In this document: piece by piece, positions 15,512-24,259 of the stretch
Position numbering within the stretch: the first letter of the stretch is position 1
Layout: every line of letters begins with the position of its first letter
From: Shewanella sp. MBTL60-007
GTDB lineage: Bacteria; Pseudomonadota; Gammaproteobacteria; Enterobacterales; Shewanellaceae
Length of the DNA: 49,686 bases
Assembly: GCF_019654915.1 (NCBI RefSeq)
Contig: NZ_BPET01000045.1
Location: forward strand, 1 to 49,686
Reading direction: 5' to 3'
Made by a program: the position numbers and the translations under genes
The notes under the pieces: model-generated
The model's input: the letters and a program-made list of their open reading frames with translations, nothing else
The model's database searches: none
Told to the model about the DNA's origin: nothing

Positions 15512-17575
15512 TTATAGACTGACACTGATAGGAGATTGACCGTCCCAGCTAAACTGCTGCAGCCCGCCCTGCTCCTGCTCTATGGTGACATTAAAACCTT
15601 GCTCACTACCTTCTACACGGCTTACACAAACATCGAAGTGACTCTCGAAGGCTCGAATATGCTTCAAGCACATATTGTCCCAAGTTGTTGGCAGATAAGG
15701 CGCAATATCGAAACGTTTGAAACCCGTTGGCTCTATACCAAAAATGCCTTCGGTTACCACGCGGGCATAGAGCGCACTCTCAGCTGACAAGTGGCGCTGA
15801 TCACCTTCAGGCCACGCCTCGACAGCGTAAGGTACATGCTCGCCTAACAAGCGTTTACGTGAGTAATATTTAAAGTAACGCATTGCAGTATCTGTCTCTT
15901 GGGCTGCAAAAATTCCTCTAAAGGCATAAAGAGTTGCACGGTCCCAGAAGGTTTTATTACCCGCTTCACTGTAGATCCCATCTGCGCTCCATAAATGTTC
16001 AGATAATACAGCGGCAAGAGTTTGATCTTTTCTGTCAAAAACACCGAAGGAGAATGGCAGCGCAATCCAGGCTCTTAGCTTATCGTTCCCCTCATAATAT
16101 TGATAAGTATCGAAGCCTTGCACATTGGCGCCAAAATAGGCCTCAATATCGTTAGCCAGCTTTTTTGCACGCTGTTGGTAGTCGCTAGCTAAGGCGTGAC
16201 GTCCAAGCTCATTGTTCAAGTGGCTCGCCGAAATCAAGGCTCCATAGGTCAACATATTGGTGCTTAAGTTAACATCGCCCGCTGGAAAACGCCCTTCTAG
16301 CTCATCGCTGTCCGATGCAATAACCCCCTCATCCGTTTGCTTAGCGAAACTAAAATCGATACACCAATCGATCAGCGGTAGCAGTGCTTTGGCCTGCTGC
16401 TTATCGCCATAGGCCAGTGCAAAACGGCTAGCGCCATAGGCAATCATGGCGCAGTCCCCCCTATCACCTGCGCCATTCCAGATATCGTCACCTTCGGCAA
16501 TAATCGATGACGGAATCGCCTTGCCCTCATCATTCATAAAGCGAGCAAAGTGTTCGAAACTATTAATCGCCGACTCGTTACCGACATCATTACCAAGAAA
16601 CGGAAAGAAAGGATTGATATATTCTGCCTGATCGTTGGCCCAGATAGCGGCGTAATAACGTCCGCCGCCAGGCGCATGCATCAAGCCGCCCTTGGTTCGA
16701 AAAATGGACTCGGCGCTACGTAACTTAGCAAACTCAAACATCTTATTGATGTTCTCATCAGGTGTATTCAGCTGCAGGTTTTGATTCAGGCTCGCCACAT
16801 ACTCATCACGTAGCGCAACCTCTTTTGCCCCATCAAATTGTCGACTTTGTCCCGCTTTGGTGGCCTTAAAGTCCAGATAGACGGTCAGGCTGTCATCCGG
16901 TGCGAGATTAAATTCACCCGCTTTATCACTGCTGGCTTCGATTCGGTAGCTACCATAAACTCCCTCTTCGGCTGGAGTATCGATGCGGTAATCAAGTGCA
17001 TCGATACTCAATGCCACCGCCTTATCGCTAGCATTACTAAAGGTCAGCGCCTCAATCATCACTGGCTGCGTGGTGCTCGGAGATAATAGACGCGTGAGGG
17101 TAATACCTTGCCCAATTTGACTCGTCAGGGTAAGACGACCATCGATTCTCGCCTGTTTAAGCTGCTCTTGGTCGACAATTTGACCATTAACGGCAACTCG
17201 GGGCGAAACAGAAAGCGGGAAATCATGGATAAGGCTGGCGTGGGTATCGTTTGGTATGGTGCGCAGCATAGGCCACACTAACTTTCTTGTTAGAGTCAGT
17301 GAGCCATCGGCATCGCTGCCATAATAGACAATAGCAGAGGCTTGCTCACCACTCATTTCGATATGGTCTTGATGACTATCGTTCACATGCCAAACTAGAC
17401 CATTATCGGTAAGCTGCCAACGGTCGTTAAGCGTATCGGCCAATCCATTTAAATACTGCTCTTTTTCTTGTGCTTGGGCTGCGTCACTGGCTAGCTTACT
17501 TTCAATTTTAGAGTCATTTGAACAAGCGGATAAAATAGCGATGGCACAGGCTGAGGTGACAAATAGTTTTCTCAT
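15512..17575 (-). CDS. Outer membrane lipoprotein, (alpha/alpha)6 six-hairpin glycosidase-like
   Basis: A 687-residue lipoprotein. MRKLFVTSACAIAILSAC is a lipoprotein signal with lipobox LSAC; Ser after the Cys favours the outer membrane. An N-terminal beta-sandwich (about 40-260) is followed by a helical half (about 270-650) with features of six-hairpin glycosidases: GGRYYAAIWANDQAEY, ELEGRFPAGDVNLSTN and AWPEGDQRHLSAESALYARV, rich in acidic residues suitable for catalysis. I cannot place it in a CAZy family. I chose ATG 17575 rather than 17605 because the lipobox then sits at normal distance. It lies between a MelR-like regulator and GH97, so it probably acts on the same alpha-linked sugar. 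Confidence 0.78.
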   Translation of the reverse strand: MRKLFVTSACAIAILSACSNDSKIESKLASDAAQAQEKEQYLNGLADTLNDRWQLTDNGLVWHVNDSHQDHIEMSGEQASAIVYYGSDADGSLTLTRKLVWPMLRTIPNDTHASLIHDFPLSVSPRVAVNGQIVDQEQLKQARIDGRLTLTSQIGQGITLTRLLSPSTTQPVMIEALTFSNASDKAVALSIDALDYRIDTPAEEGVYGSYRIEASSDKAGEFNLAPDDSLTVYLDFKATKAGQSRQFDGAKEVALRDEYVASLNQNLQLNTPDENINKMFEFAKLRSAESIFRTKGGLMHAPGGGRYYAAIWANDQAEYINPFFPFLGNDVGNESAINSFEHFARFMNDEGKAIPSSIIAEGDDIWNGAGDRGDCAMIAYGASRFALAYGDKQQAKALLPLIDWCIDFSFAKQTDEGVIASDSDELEGRFPAGDVNLSTNMLTYGALISASHLNNELGRHALASDYQQRAKKLANDIEAYFGANVQGFDTYQYYEGNDKLRAWIALPFSFGVFDRKDQTLAAVLSEHLWSADGIYSEAGNKTFWDRATLYAFRGIFAAQETDTAMRYFKYYSRKRLLGEHVPYAVEAWPEGDQRHLSAESALYARVVTEGIFGIEPTGFKRFDIAPYLPTTWDNMCLKHIRAFESHFDVCVSRVEGSEQGFNVTIEQEQGGLQQFSWDGQSPISVSL

Positions 17576-17648
17576 AGTTATCTCGTGATATAGGGCGATA
17601 TTCAAGTCAGCGACTTAGCTAATAACCCAGCAATATCATCGCAGGTTA

Positions 17649-17684
17649 TTAAAACTAATCAAAAATTCGTTAAAACTGATTGAA
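17649..17684 (-). promoter_or_regulatory. Candidate AraC/MelR-type operator (21-bp-spaced direct repeat)
   Basis: TTAAAACT occurs at 17649-17656 and again at 17670-17677 in the same orientation, a 21-bp period or two helical turns. The similarity extends to TTAAAACTNATNNAA. It lies 74-109 bases upstream of the lipoprotein glycosidase start and just after the end of the MelR-like gene. AraC-family activators typically bind such direct repeats. Binding is inferred. Confidence 0.55.
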
Positions 17685-17743
17685 GCACGAACAATCACGA
17701 GCACTCTTACTAAAAAGCCGTTAAGCCTTCCTAAAAAATCACC

Positions 17744-18634
17744 TTAACCAATTACCTTGCGCCTAAACTCCAGTGGTGACATGCCATATTCACGCTGAAA
17801 AATATCGTAAAAGCGACTCACGGAACCAAAGCCAGCTTCAAGGGCAATATTGAGTACAGGGCTTTGAGTATCAATGAGTAACGCCTGAGCATGCTGCAGC
17901 CGAAGCTGATTAATATACTGCTTGATCGACACCTTCATCACCCGATTAAATAGCTTCATGGCATAGTTTTTATGTAGGCCCGTTGAGCTTGAAACATTTT
18001 CAATTGTGATTTTTTGATCGTAATTGTCGGCAATATAACGCAGCATACTTTGAATATGGTTTAAGCCGCCGAAGACCTGCTTATCTTCCAACGTCTCTCC
18101 CTGGTTAGTCACCCGCTTGGCTAACTCGAAGGTACTGTAATCTTCTATGGACATGCGCCTGATCCTACCTCGGATCTCATTAATTACCTGACTCGCTAGT
18201 AAGGGGACTTGACGCTTAATATCGCTTTCCCAGATCTGAGTCAGTTCTTTGTCACAGCTGTATAAGCTGTCTGAGACAATCACCTCACCGTGCAGTAGCT
18301 GACTCACAAAGTGACTGGGCAACATCCAAGTTAAAAATGATTGTAGCGGGATATAGATATTAACCAGTTCACCGTCACCACGAGAAGCCGTCATTTGATG
18401 GGGGAAAGAAGCCCAGAAGATGATCATTCGCCCTTCTGGCACAGTGATCTCTTGGCCATTAATCAAATAATCTGCCGAGCAGTCAAATAGATAATTGATC
18501 TCTATATGGCCGTGCCAATGGCTATGGGGCATGACAGCCGGTTTTTTGCGATGAAAGCCAAACTGAGTATCCTGAGCTTGCACAGCTAATGGACTGGCTT
18601 CATTAAAGGAAATTTTCTCAACCCATTCAAACAT
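17744..18634 (-). CDS. AraC-family regulator, MelR-like
   Basis: A 296-residue AraC/XylS-type transcription factor. The N-terminal cupin region carries MPHSHWHGHIEIN, followed by INGQEI, IIFWASFPHQMTA and PLQSFLTW; this order closely parallels E. coli MelR, the melibiose operon activator. Two helix-turn-helix motifs fill the C-terminus (about 200-290): ITIENVSSSTGLHKNYAMKL and LNIALEAGFGSVSRFYDIF, ending in GMSPLEFR. I placed the start at ATG 18634, with GGTGGGG before it; the longer frame uses a TTG. MelR similarity suggests an alpha-galactoside as inducer and the downstream glycosidase genes as targets, probably through the repeat at 17649-17684. Confidence 0.88.
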   Translation of the reverse strand: MFEWVEKISFNEASPLAVQAQDTQFGFHRKKPAVMPHSHWHGHIEINYLFDCSADYLINGQEITVPEGRMIIFWASFPHQMTASRGDGELVNIYIPLQSFLTWMLPSHFVSQLLHGEVIVSDSLYSCDKELTQIWESDIKRQVPLLASQVINEIRGRIRRMSIEDYSTFELAKRVTNQGETLEDKQVFGGLNHIQSMLRYIADNYDQKITIENVSSSTGLHKNYAMKLFNRVMKVSIKQYINQLRLQHAQALLIDTQSPVLNIALEAGFGSVSRFYDIFQREYGMSPLEFRRKVIG

Positions 18635-18739
18635 TTGTCTAACCCCACCCTTGCTGTTAGGAGTCAAGCTACCCCATAGGCCTTAGTTAAACAATTGAAA
18701 GTTACTAAACAAGAACTGAGGTTGAGTTACTGGGAACTC

Positions 18740-20794
18740 CTATGTGCCCGATTTTTTCCTCACAGCTGCTTTCTTCGTCGTGGCTGCTCTCTTAGATGTC
18801 GCCTTGTTTGTTACCTTAGTTGTTGTAGTTTTTTTAGTTGCAGATGTGGCCTTCTTGCCCGAATAACGGCGCTTCTTAAAGCCGCCATCAGGCGCTTTAA
18901 CTCCCTGTAGCGATGTGGGTAACTGCGCACCAGCCTGTGTGATCAACTGCTGCAGTGATGCTAGCAAAGGCTCCATAAAACTCTGGTATTTTGCCTCTTT
19001 GCGGCTTATAGCATCAAGGTTATTTTCCCAAAGCGCAGTCATGTCGGGTGTCGTCGCACTCTGAGGTAAACTGTTTATCAAGCCTTTACCGACCTCTGTA
19101 GCCAAAATAGACTTACCTTGGCGAGTTAAGTAGTTGCGCTTAAACAGCAGCTCGATTATCCCGGCTCTCGTCGCCTCAGTACCTAAACCGTCAGTCTCTT
19201 TTAAAATTTTGCGAATTTCACTGTCAGTAACATAGCGGCTAATGCCTGTCATGGCACTGAGCAGAGTGGCATCGGTAAAATGCTTAGGTGGCTGAGTCTG
19301 CTTCTCCAGTAGCTCACCGCGTTCGCAGAGCAACTCTTGGCCTTTTTTAAGGGCGGGAATATTGGCTAAATGTTCATCGTCATCGGATTGTGACTGCGCA
19401 GCTTGGCTTCTTTCTTGATCCGCTTTCGTTGACTGCTTGAGTAGTTGCTTCCAACCAAGCGCCACCTCTTGCTTGGCCTTAGTCTTAAATAAACCACCAG
19501 CGATGATGATCTCAACTTGGGTCTCTTTATAAAGATAAGCCGGATAAAACTGCATTAGGTACTGACGTGCGATCTGCAGATATAGCTGCTTTTCCGCCTG
19601 ACTAAGGTTAGATAAGTTTGCGGTTTTCTCGGTGGGGACGATGGCATGATGAGCATCGACCTTCTTGTCGTTCCACGCCTTAGATTTAAGTTTGGCATTA
19701 GGCTGCTCGCAACCAGTCACCAATTCGCTCGCGCCGCTCAGCACCGCACCGATAACACTCGGCGCTAGAGCATGTTGTTCGACAGGAAGATAGCGGCTAT
19801 CTGAGCGGGGATAAGTAATCAGCTTGTGTTTCTCATATAACGACTGACAAGTATCGAGCACAGATTTTGCGCTCATGCCAAAGCGCTTAGCCGCATCGAT
19901 CTGCAGCGCCGACAGGCTATAAGGCAAAGGGGCATTTTGCTTCTTGTCTTGCGCCACCACCTTTTCGACCCTTGCGTTTTGACCGCTTATACGACCAACG
20001 ACGTTCTGCGCTAACCCTCTCGACAGCACCCGCCCCTCTTCATCCATATAGGGCTGACAGGCCTCACTCGGTTGCCATTTTGCGCTAAACCGCTCTTGAT
20101 TATCAGTTGCGAGGTGCGCCAACACCTCATAGAAAGGTTTAGAGACAAATTCGGCTATCTCGGCGTCACGGCGCACCACTAAGCCGAGCACAGGAGTTTG
20201 CACCCGCCCGACAGACAGCACACCTTGATAACCGACCTTACGACCTTGGATGGTATATGCCCGAGTCATGTTCATACCATAGAGCCAGTCGGCGCGAGAG
20301 CGCGCAAGTGCCGATGTCGATAACGGAATAAACTCACGATTTGAGCGTAATTGTCCCAGGGCTCTTTTCACCGCTTGCGGATTCAAATCGCTGATCAACA
20401 ACCGCTGAGCATTCTGTAACTTTGCCCCTTTCACACCAAGATGAGCGATGATCTCATCGACTAGCAGCTGTCCCTCTCTATCTGGATCGCCCGCATTAAC
20501 TAGCTGTGAAGCCTCCTTCACTAAGCCTCGTAGCACAGCAATCTGGCCACGCATCTTATATTTAGGCTTCATCTTCCAAGTCTCTGGCACGATAGGCAGA
20601 TGCTCAAACTTCCATGACTTGTATTCTGGCGAGTAAGCATCGGGCTCTGCTTGCTCAAGCAGGTGGCCAACACACCAAGAGACGCAATCACCATTGGCTG
20701 CACGAATAAAGCCATCGCCTTTCTTTAGCGGTTTAGGCAACACATCGGCAATGGCTCTTCCTAGGCTTGGTTTTTCAGCAATATATAAGATCAT
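18740..20794 (-). CDS. topB: DNA topoisomerase III
   Basis: Type IA topoisomerase TopB, which relaxes and decatenates DNA through a 5'-phosphotyrosine link. 684 residues: TOPRIM domain at the N-terminus (MILYIAEKPSLGRAI, then NAGDPDREGQLLVDEI with the DxD-type metal motif), the core, and the active-site Tyr in LITYPRSDSRYLP (about residue 330). GTEATRAGIIELLFKR is the conserved later segment. The last 45 or so residues are a low-complexity Lys/Thr/Ala tail, probably DNA-binding, replacing the zinc ribbons of TopA. Start ATG 20794 is preferred to TTG 20800 because the family begins M-x-L-Y-I-A-E-K-P; no good ribosome site is visible. Divergent from the Fur-box gene. Confidence 0.96.
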   Translation of the reverse strand: MILYIAEKPSLGRAIADVLPKPLKKGDGFIRAANGDCVSWCVGHLLEQAEPDAYSPEYKSWKFEHLPIVPETWKMKPKYKMRGQIAVLRGLVKEASQLVNAGDPDREGQLLVDEIIAHLGVKGAKLQNAQRLLISDLNPQAVKRALGQLRSNREFIPLSTSALARSRADWLYGMNMTRAYTIQGRKVGYQGVLSVGRVQTPVLGLVVRRDAEIAEFVSKPFYEVLAHLATDNQERFSAKWQPSEACQPYMDEEGRVLSRGLAQNVVGRISGQNARVEKVVAQDKKQNAPLPYSLSALQIDAAKRFGMSAKSVLDTCQSLYEKHKLITYPRSDSRYLPVEQHALAPSVIGAVLSGASELVTGCEQPNAKLKSKAWNDKKVDAHHAIVPTEKTANLSNLSQAEKQLYLQIARQYLMQFYPAYLYKETQVEIIIAGGLFKTKAKQEVALGWKQLLKQSTKADQERSQAAQSQSDDDEHLANIPALKKGQELLCERGELLEKQTQPPKHFTDATLLSAMTGISRYVTDSEIRKILKETDGLGTEATRAGIIELLFKRNYLTRQGKSILATEVGKGLINSLPQSATTPDMTALWENNLDAISRKEAKYQSFMEPLLASLQQLITQAGAQLPTSLQGVKAPDGGFKKRRYSGKKATSATKKTTTTKVTNKATSKRAATTKKAAVRKKSGT

Positions 20795-20930
20795 GAGCAA
20801 GAATTAGGATTACTGTATAAATTAACAGTAACTGTACCTTGAAGCGCCGAAGGGTGCAAACGAAAGCCGAAGCGCTACGGCTATTTGCTGCAGAACTGGT
20901 TAGCTTTTATTCAAAGAGTGTAAATTATAT

Positions 20931-20945
20931 TGAGAATAATTCTCA
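20931..20945. promoter_or_regulatory. Candidate Fur box
   Basis: Perfect palindrome TGAGAATAATTCTCA, matching the core of the gammaproteobacterial Fur box (GATAATGATAATCATTATC-type, 7-1-7 layout). It sits 43 bases before the ATG of the small membrane gene at 20988, where a promoter is expected, and about 137 bases from the divergent topB start. Predicts iron repression of the small gene; inferred from motif only. Confidence 0.75.
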
Positions 20946-20987
20946 TCTAGTGCTTTAATGACTCAAATTAATCAAGGGGAGATAACC

Positions 20988-21263
20988 ATGCTAGCAACCT
21001 TAAGCCCACGTGGGGTTAGACTCGACAAACTCATGCTGTATCATTTTTTGCTAATAACTTCTTGGTTACTTATCCTGTCCCCTTTTATTTATTTTGCCTT
21101 TGGCGCTGCACCATTAATATTGACTAGCCTTTTGATCCCGCTCACCTGCATTAGCACCTTAATAGGGTTAAAATTAGGCCACGGCTTTGGTAAAACCGCG
21201 TCAACGTTGCTGTTTGCAAGCTGGATGGCAGTATGGGCACTCCACCTCTACCCCGCAATATAA
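20988..21263 (+). CDS. Small membrane protein of unknown function under a Fur box
   Basis: A 91-residue hydrophobic protein with about three membrane segments (roughly 17-36, 38-58 and 66-86), a basic N-terminus (SPRGVRLDK) and a short glycine-containing loop GLKLGHGFGK. I do not recognise the family. Start ATG 20988 has AAGGGGAG just before it (20974-20981), better than the in-frame ATG at 20958. The palindrome at 20931-20945 suggests Fur control and hence a role in low-iron growth, for instance as an accessory to an iron or haem transporter; that role is inference. It is followed by a bidirectional terminator shared with purF. Confidence 0.75.
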   Translation: MLATLSPRGVRLDKLMLYHFLLITSWLLILSPFIYFAFGAAPLILTSLLIPLTCISTLIGLKLGHGFGKTASTLLFASWMAVWALHLYPAI

Positions 21264-21353
21264 TGCAGACAAACATTTCCTTGAGAAACGAGCCAACGCA
21301 AGCAAACCTCTCAAAGAGTGCTTGATACCCCGTCAAATTCAAGACACAAAAAA

Positions 21354-21377
21354 ACCGAGCAATAGCTCGGCTTTTTT
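21354..21377. terminator. Bidirectional intrinsic terminator
   Basis: CCGAGC / GCTCGG stem (21355-21360, 21365-21370), loop AATA, with A-run on one side and T-run on the other. It serves both the Fur-box gene (plus) and purF (minus). Confidence 0.9.
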
Positions 21378-21392
21378 AATTAACGTGTCGGC

Positions 21393-22907
21393 TTATGGAT
21401 GACAAACGTTATGCATCTCTAAGTTAGTACCGATATCTTTGCTACGGTTCGCCTTAGCATCGTCGTTACGTAACTGAGTAAGGTGATCTAAGTAAGCTTG
21501 GTCAACATCATTGGTGACGTATTTACCGTCAAATACTGAGGTTTCAAAACGCTTAACCCCTGGATTTTCCTTACGTACCGCTTCAACAAGATCCTCAAGT
21601 GACTGGAAGATCATGCCATCGGCACCGATCAGCTTAGTGATCTCTTCAACATCTCGGCCGTGAGCAATTAGCTCATTGGTGGTCGGCATATCGATGCCAT
21701 ACACGTTCGGGAAGCGGATCTCTGGTGCTGCAGAAGCGAAGTATACTTTTTTAGCTCCCGCTTCACGTGCCATCTCAATGATCTGCTCAGATGTCGTACC
21801 ACGCACGATTGAATCATCCACTAATAAGACGTTCTTACCCTTAAACTCATCGCCAATCGCGTTAAGTTTACGACGTACAGACTTCTTACGCTCTTGCTGG
21901 CCCGGCATGATAAAGGTGCGGCCGATATAACGGTTCTTTACGAAGCCTTGGCGATATGGCAAATCCATATGACGCGCAATTTCAAGGGCGATATCGCATG
22001 ATGTTTCAGGAATAGGAATAACCACATCAATATCATGATCCTCCCACTCTCTTTTAATCTTCTCACCCAGCATGGTTCCCATATTAACACGGCTGCTATA
22101 AACAGAGATGTTGTCGATGGTTGAGTCTGGACGTGCAAAATAGACAAATTCAAAAATACAAGGAGAGTAACTTGGCGAATGTGCGCATTGGCGAGTATAA
22201 AGCTCACCTTCTAGAGTAATATAAACCGCTTCACCCGGTGCGACATCACGCATAAACTCAAAGCCAACCGCATCGAGGGCGACACTTTCAGATGCGATCA
22301 TATACTCGGTGCCTGACTCAGTTTCATGCTTGCCAAGCACTAACGGACGAATGCCAAACGGATCTCTAAACGCAACGAGACCTTGACCTATAATCATCGC
22401 AGCAACGGCATACGCGCCACGAGTAATATCGTGTACCTTTGCTACCGCGTTAAACACATCATCAGCGCTAAGATCATCGGAAGTCGTCTGTTGCAGTTCA
22501 TCGGCCAGCAAGTTAAGCAGCACTTCAGAGTCTGAGGTAGTGTTAACGTGACGACGTTGCTTGATTAGACGCTCATGCAACTCAACCGTGTTGGTTAAGT
22601 TTCCGTTATGAGCTAAAGAGATACCAAAAGGAGAGTTGACATAAAACGGTTGAGCTTCAGAAGCGCTAGAGCTTCCTGCTGTAGGGTAACGCACGTGACC
22701 TATGCCTGCATTACCTTGCAAACGTTGCATATGTTTTGGCTCAAAAACGTCCTTCACCAAACCATTGGCTTTACGCAATCTAAACGCGCTGCCATCAACG
22801 GTCACAATGCCAGCAGCATCCTGTCCACGATGCTGGAGCACAGTCAGTGCATCATAAATGGTTTGATTAACCGATGACTGGCCAACTATTCCGACAATAC
22901 CACACAT
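21393..22907 (-). CDS. purF: Amidophosphoribosyltransferase
   Basis: PurF, first committed enzyme of purine synthesis: PRPP plus glutamine to phosphoribosylamine. 504 residues. The N-terminal MCGIVGIVG exposes the catalytic Cys after methionine removal (Ntn glutaminase domain, about 1-240); the phosphoribosyltransferase domain carries the PRPP loop VLLVDDSIVRGTTSEQI at about 365. GAGGAAG precedes the ATG. It is the last gene of the folC-dedD-cvpA-purF series, with a 100-base gap after cvpA. Ends at the terminator at 21354-21377. Regulation by PurR is known in enterobacteria, but I saw no clear PurR box here. Confidence 0.98.
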   Translation of the reverse strand: MCGIVGIVGQSSVNQTIYDALTVLQHRGQDAAGIVTVDGSAFRLRKANGLVKDVFEPKHMQRLQGNAGIGHVRYPTAGSSSASEAQPFYVNSPFGISLAHNGNLTNTVELHERLIKQRRHVNTTSDSEVLLNLLADELQQTTSDDLSADDVFNAVAKVHDITRGAYAVAAMIIGQGLVAFRDPFGIRPLVLGKHETESGTEYMIASESVALDAVGFEFMRDVAPGEAVYITLEGELYTRQCAHSPSYSPCIFEFVYFARPDSTIDNISVYSSRVNMGTMLGEKIKREWEDHDIDVVIPIPETSCDIALEIARHMDLPYRQGFVKNRYIGRTFIMPGQQERKKSVRRKLNAIGDEFKGKNVLLVDDSIVRGTTSEQIIEMAREAGAKKVYFASAAPEIRFPNVYGIDMPTTNELIAHGRDVEEITKLIGADGMIFQSLEDLVEAVRKENPGVKRFETSVFDGKYVTNDVDQAYLDHLTQLRNDDAKANRSKDIGTNLEMHNVCHP

Positions 22908-23007
22908 GGGTAAGCTTCCTCATTGTAAGATGTTCTATTATTTAATATTTTTGCCTTAAGTGAGACTTAATATCCCTACCTAAAACCAAGTAATGCTTTA
23001 GTGCATT

Positions 23008-23496
23008 TTATATTTTGGGTACAAAGCTTGAGGTGTTTTCCAAGTAGTCAAAGAACCACTGGATCACAACTCCAAATTCGGGCACGAGTGTAGAATCCTG
23101 CCACCAATCTGTGTTGGGTGCTCCGGTAAAAGCATCCATAAAAAACAGTAACGCGCTAACGATCAATGCGCCCCTAAGGGCACCGAAACACAAGCCAAGT
23201 ACTCTATCGGTACCTGACAATCCGGTTTTAGAAACCAATTGACCTATTAAGTAATTAACCAAGGCGCCAAGAATAAGGGTCGATACGAACAAGATGGCAA
23301 TCGCCACACCGTTGCGAACCATTTCATCTTGCATTTGAGTAAGGTGCGTAGCGAGTTTAAGATAAAACTGGCTAGCAATAAAAAAAGCAGCAAACCAAAC
23401 CACGAGAGACATGGCTTCTTTTACAAAACCACGTACCAAACTGATCAAAGTTGATAGTCCGATAACGATAATTATGGCGTAATCAATCCAAACCAT
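23008..23496 (-). CDS. cvpA: CvpA family inner membrane protein
   Basis: Colicin V production protein homologue, 162 residues with four membrane segments (about 4-22, 28-46, 62-84 and 100-120). MVWIDYAIIIVIGLSTLISLVRGFVKE is the family N-terminal pattern. In E. coli it lies beside purF, and it has been tied to envelope stress and colicin export; the mechanism is unknown. It lies 115 bases after dedD and 100 bases before purF, in the conserved order. Ribosome binding site is weak. Confidence 0.94.
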   Translation of the reverse strand: MVWIDYAIIIVIGLSTLISLVRGFVKEAMSLVVWFAAFFIASQFYLKLATHLTQMQDEMVRNGVAIAILFVSTLILGALVNYLIGQLVSKTGLSGTDRVLGLCFGALRGALIVSALLFFMDAFTGAPNTDWWQDSTLVPEFGVVIQWFFDYLENTSSFVPKI

Positions 23497-23611
23497 TTAA
23501 GAAATTATCCAGCATAGGGTTTAAGACGGCGCGATTCTAACAGAGACAGAGTTATTTCTCACGCTTTCGCGGCGAAATAACTTTTTCTCGGACAAAGACA
23601 ATCACAATTTA

Positions 23612-24259
23612 TTATTTTTCAACGGGATTATAAGCAACCACTCGCCCTTTAAGCTTGGTCAACTTCTCGATATCGGCTTGCATACGGCTTAGCTTATCTT
23701 TAGAAACATTTGGGCCGACGAACACCTTAGTCAACTGACCATCAACTGGCTTGGTCGGCAAGGTGTATGCGGTAAAGCCTTTATCACGAAGCCGTTTTAC
23801 TAGGCCTCTGACGTTAGCCGCATTATTAAAGCTACCCAACTGAATCGTCCAAGCGGCCTTAGGCATAGCGGTAGGCTTTACGGTTTCAGTTGCTGGCTTA
23901 TTGACTGGAGTGCTGGTGTTCTTAGCTTCCGACTTTTGACTCTGGCCGCTTTCTTGGGCTATGTGCCAAGTGGCATCACCGGACTGAGTGCCATCACCGG
24001 ATTGATTGACATCACCAGACTGAGAGTCATCACCGGATAAAGAGCCTTCAGCAGATCCATTGCCTTCGGCGCCTAGATCCAACGTTTCAATGTCCTGCTC
24101 AGGCAGCTCACTTGTTTGGATTTCAGGTCTAAGAGGAATTTCAGCAAACTGCTCTTCTTCGCGCTGCTTCTTACCATCCAATATATCGGGTAAAAAGATC
24201 ACCCCTAATGCCACAATGACGATGACACCAACCAGACGGTTTTGAAATTGACTAGACAA
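23612..24259 (-). CDS. dedD: SPOR-domain cell division protein DedD
   Basis: DedD-like septal protein, 215 residues: one membrane segment (about 9-24, RLVGVIVIVALGVIFLP), a long low-complexity periplasmic linker, and a C-terminal SPOR domain (about 135-213) that binds denuded septal peptidoglycan (WTIQLGSFNNAANV...KVFVGP). The start is TTG at 24259: GGGAGAG precedes it and the protein then begins like other DedD proteins; the longest frame starts deep inside folC. The start overlaps the end of folC by 8 bases, so the two are coupled. The linker holds four 18-bp repeats (SGDxxQ) at 23974-24045. Confidence 0.92.
   Translation of the reverse strand: MSSQFQNRLVGVIVIVALGVIFLPDILDGKKQREEEQFAEIPLRPEIQTSELPEQDIETLDLGAEGNGSAEGSLSGDDSQSGDVNQSGDGTQSGDATWHIAQESGQSQKSEAKNTSTPVNKPATETVKPTAMPKAAWTIQLGSFNNAANVRGLVKRLRDKGFTAYTLPTKPVDGQLTKVFVGPNVSKDKLSRMQADIEKLTKLKGRVVAYNPVEK
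23974..24045 (-). repeat. 18-bp tandem repeat inside dedD
   Basis: Four degenerate 18-bp units (starting 23974, 23992, 24010 and 24028) encode SGDDSQ, SGDVNQ, SGDGTQ and SGDATW in the periplasmic linker. The number of units could vary without breaking the frame. Confidence 0.85.
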
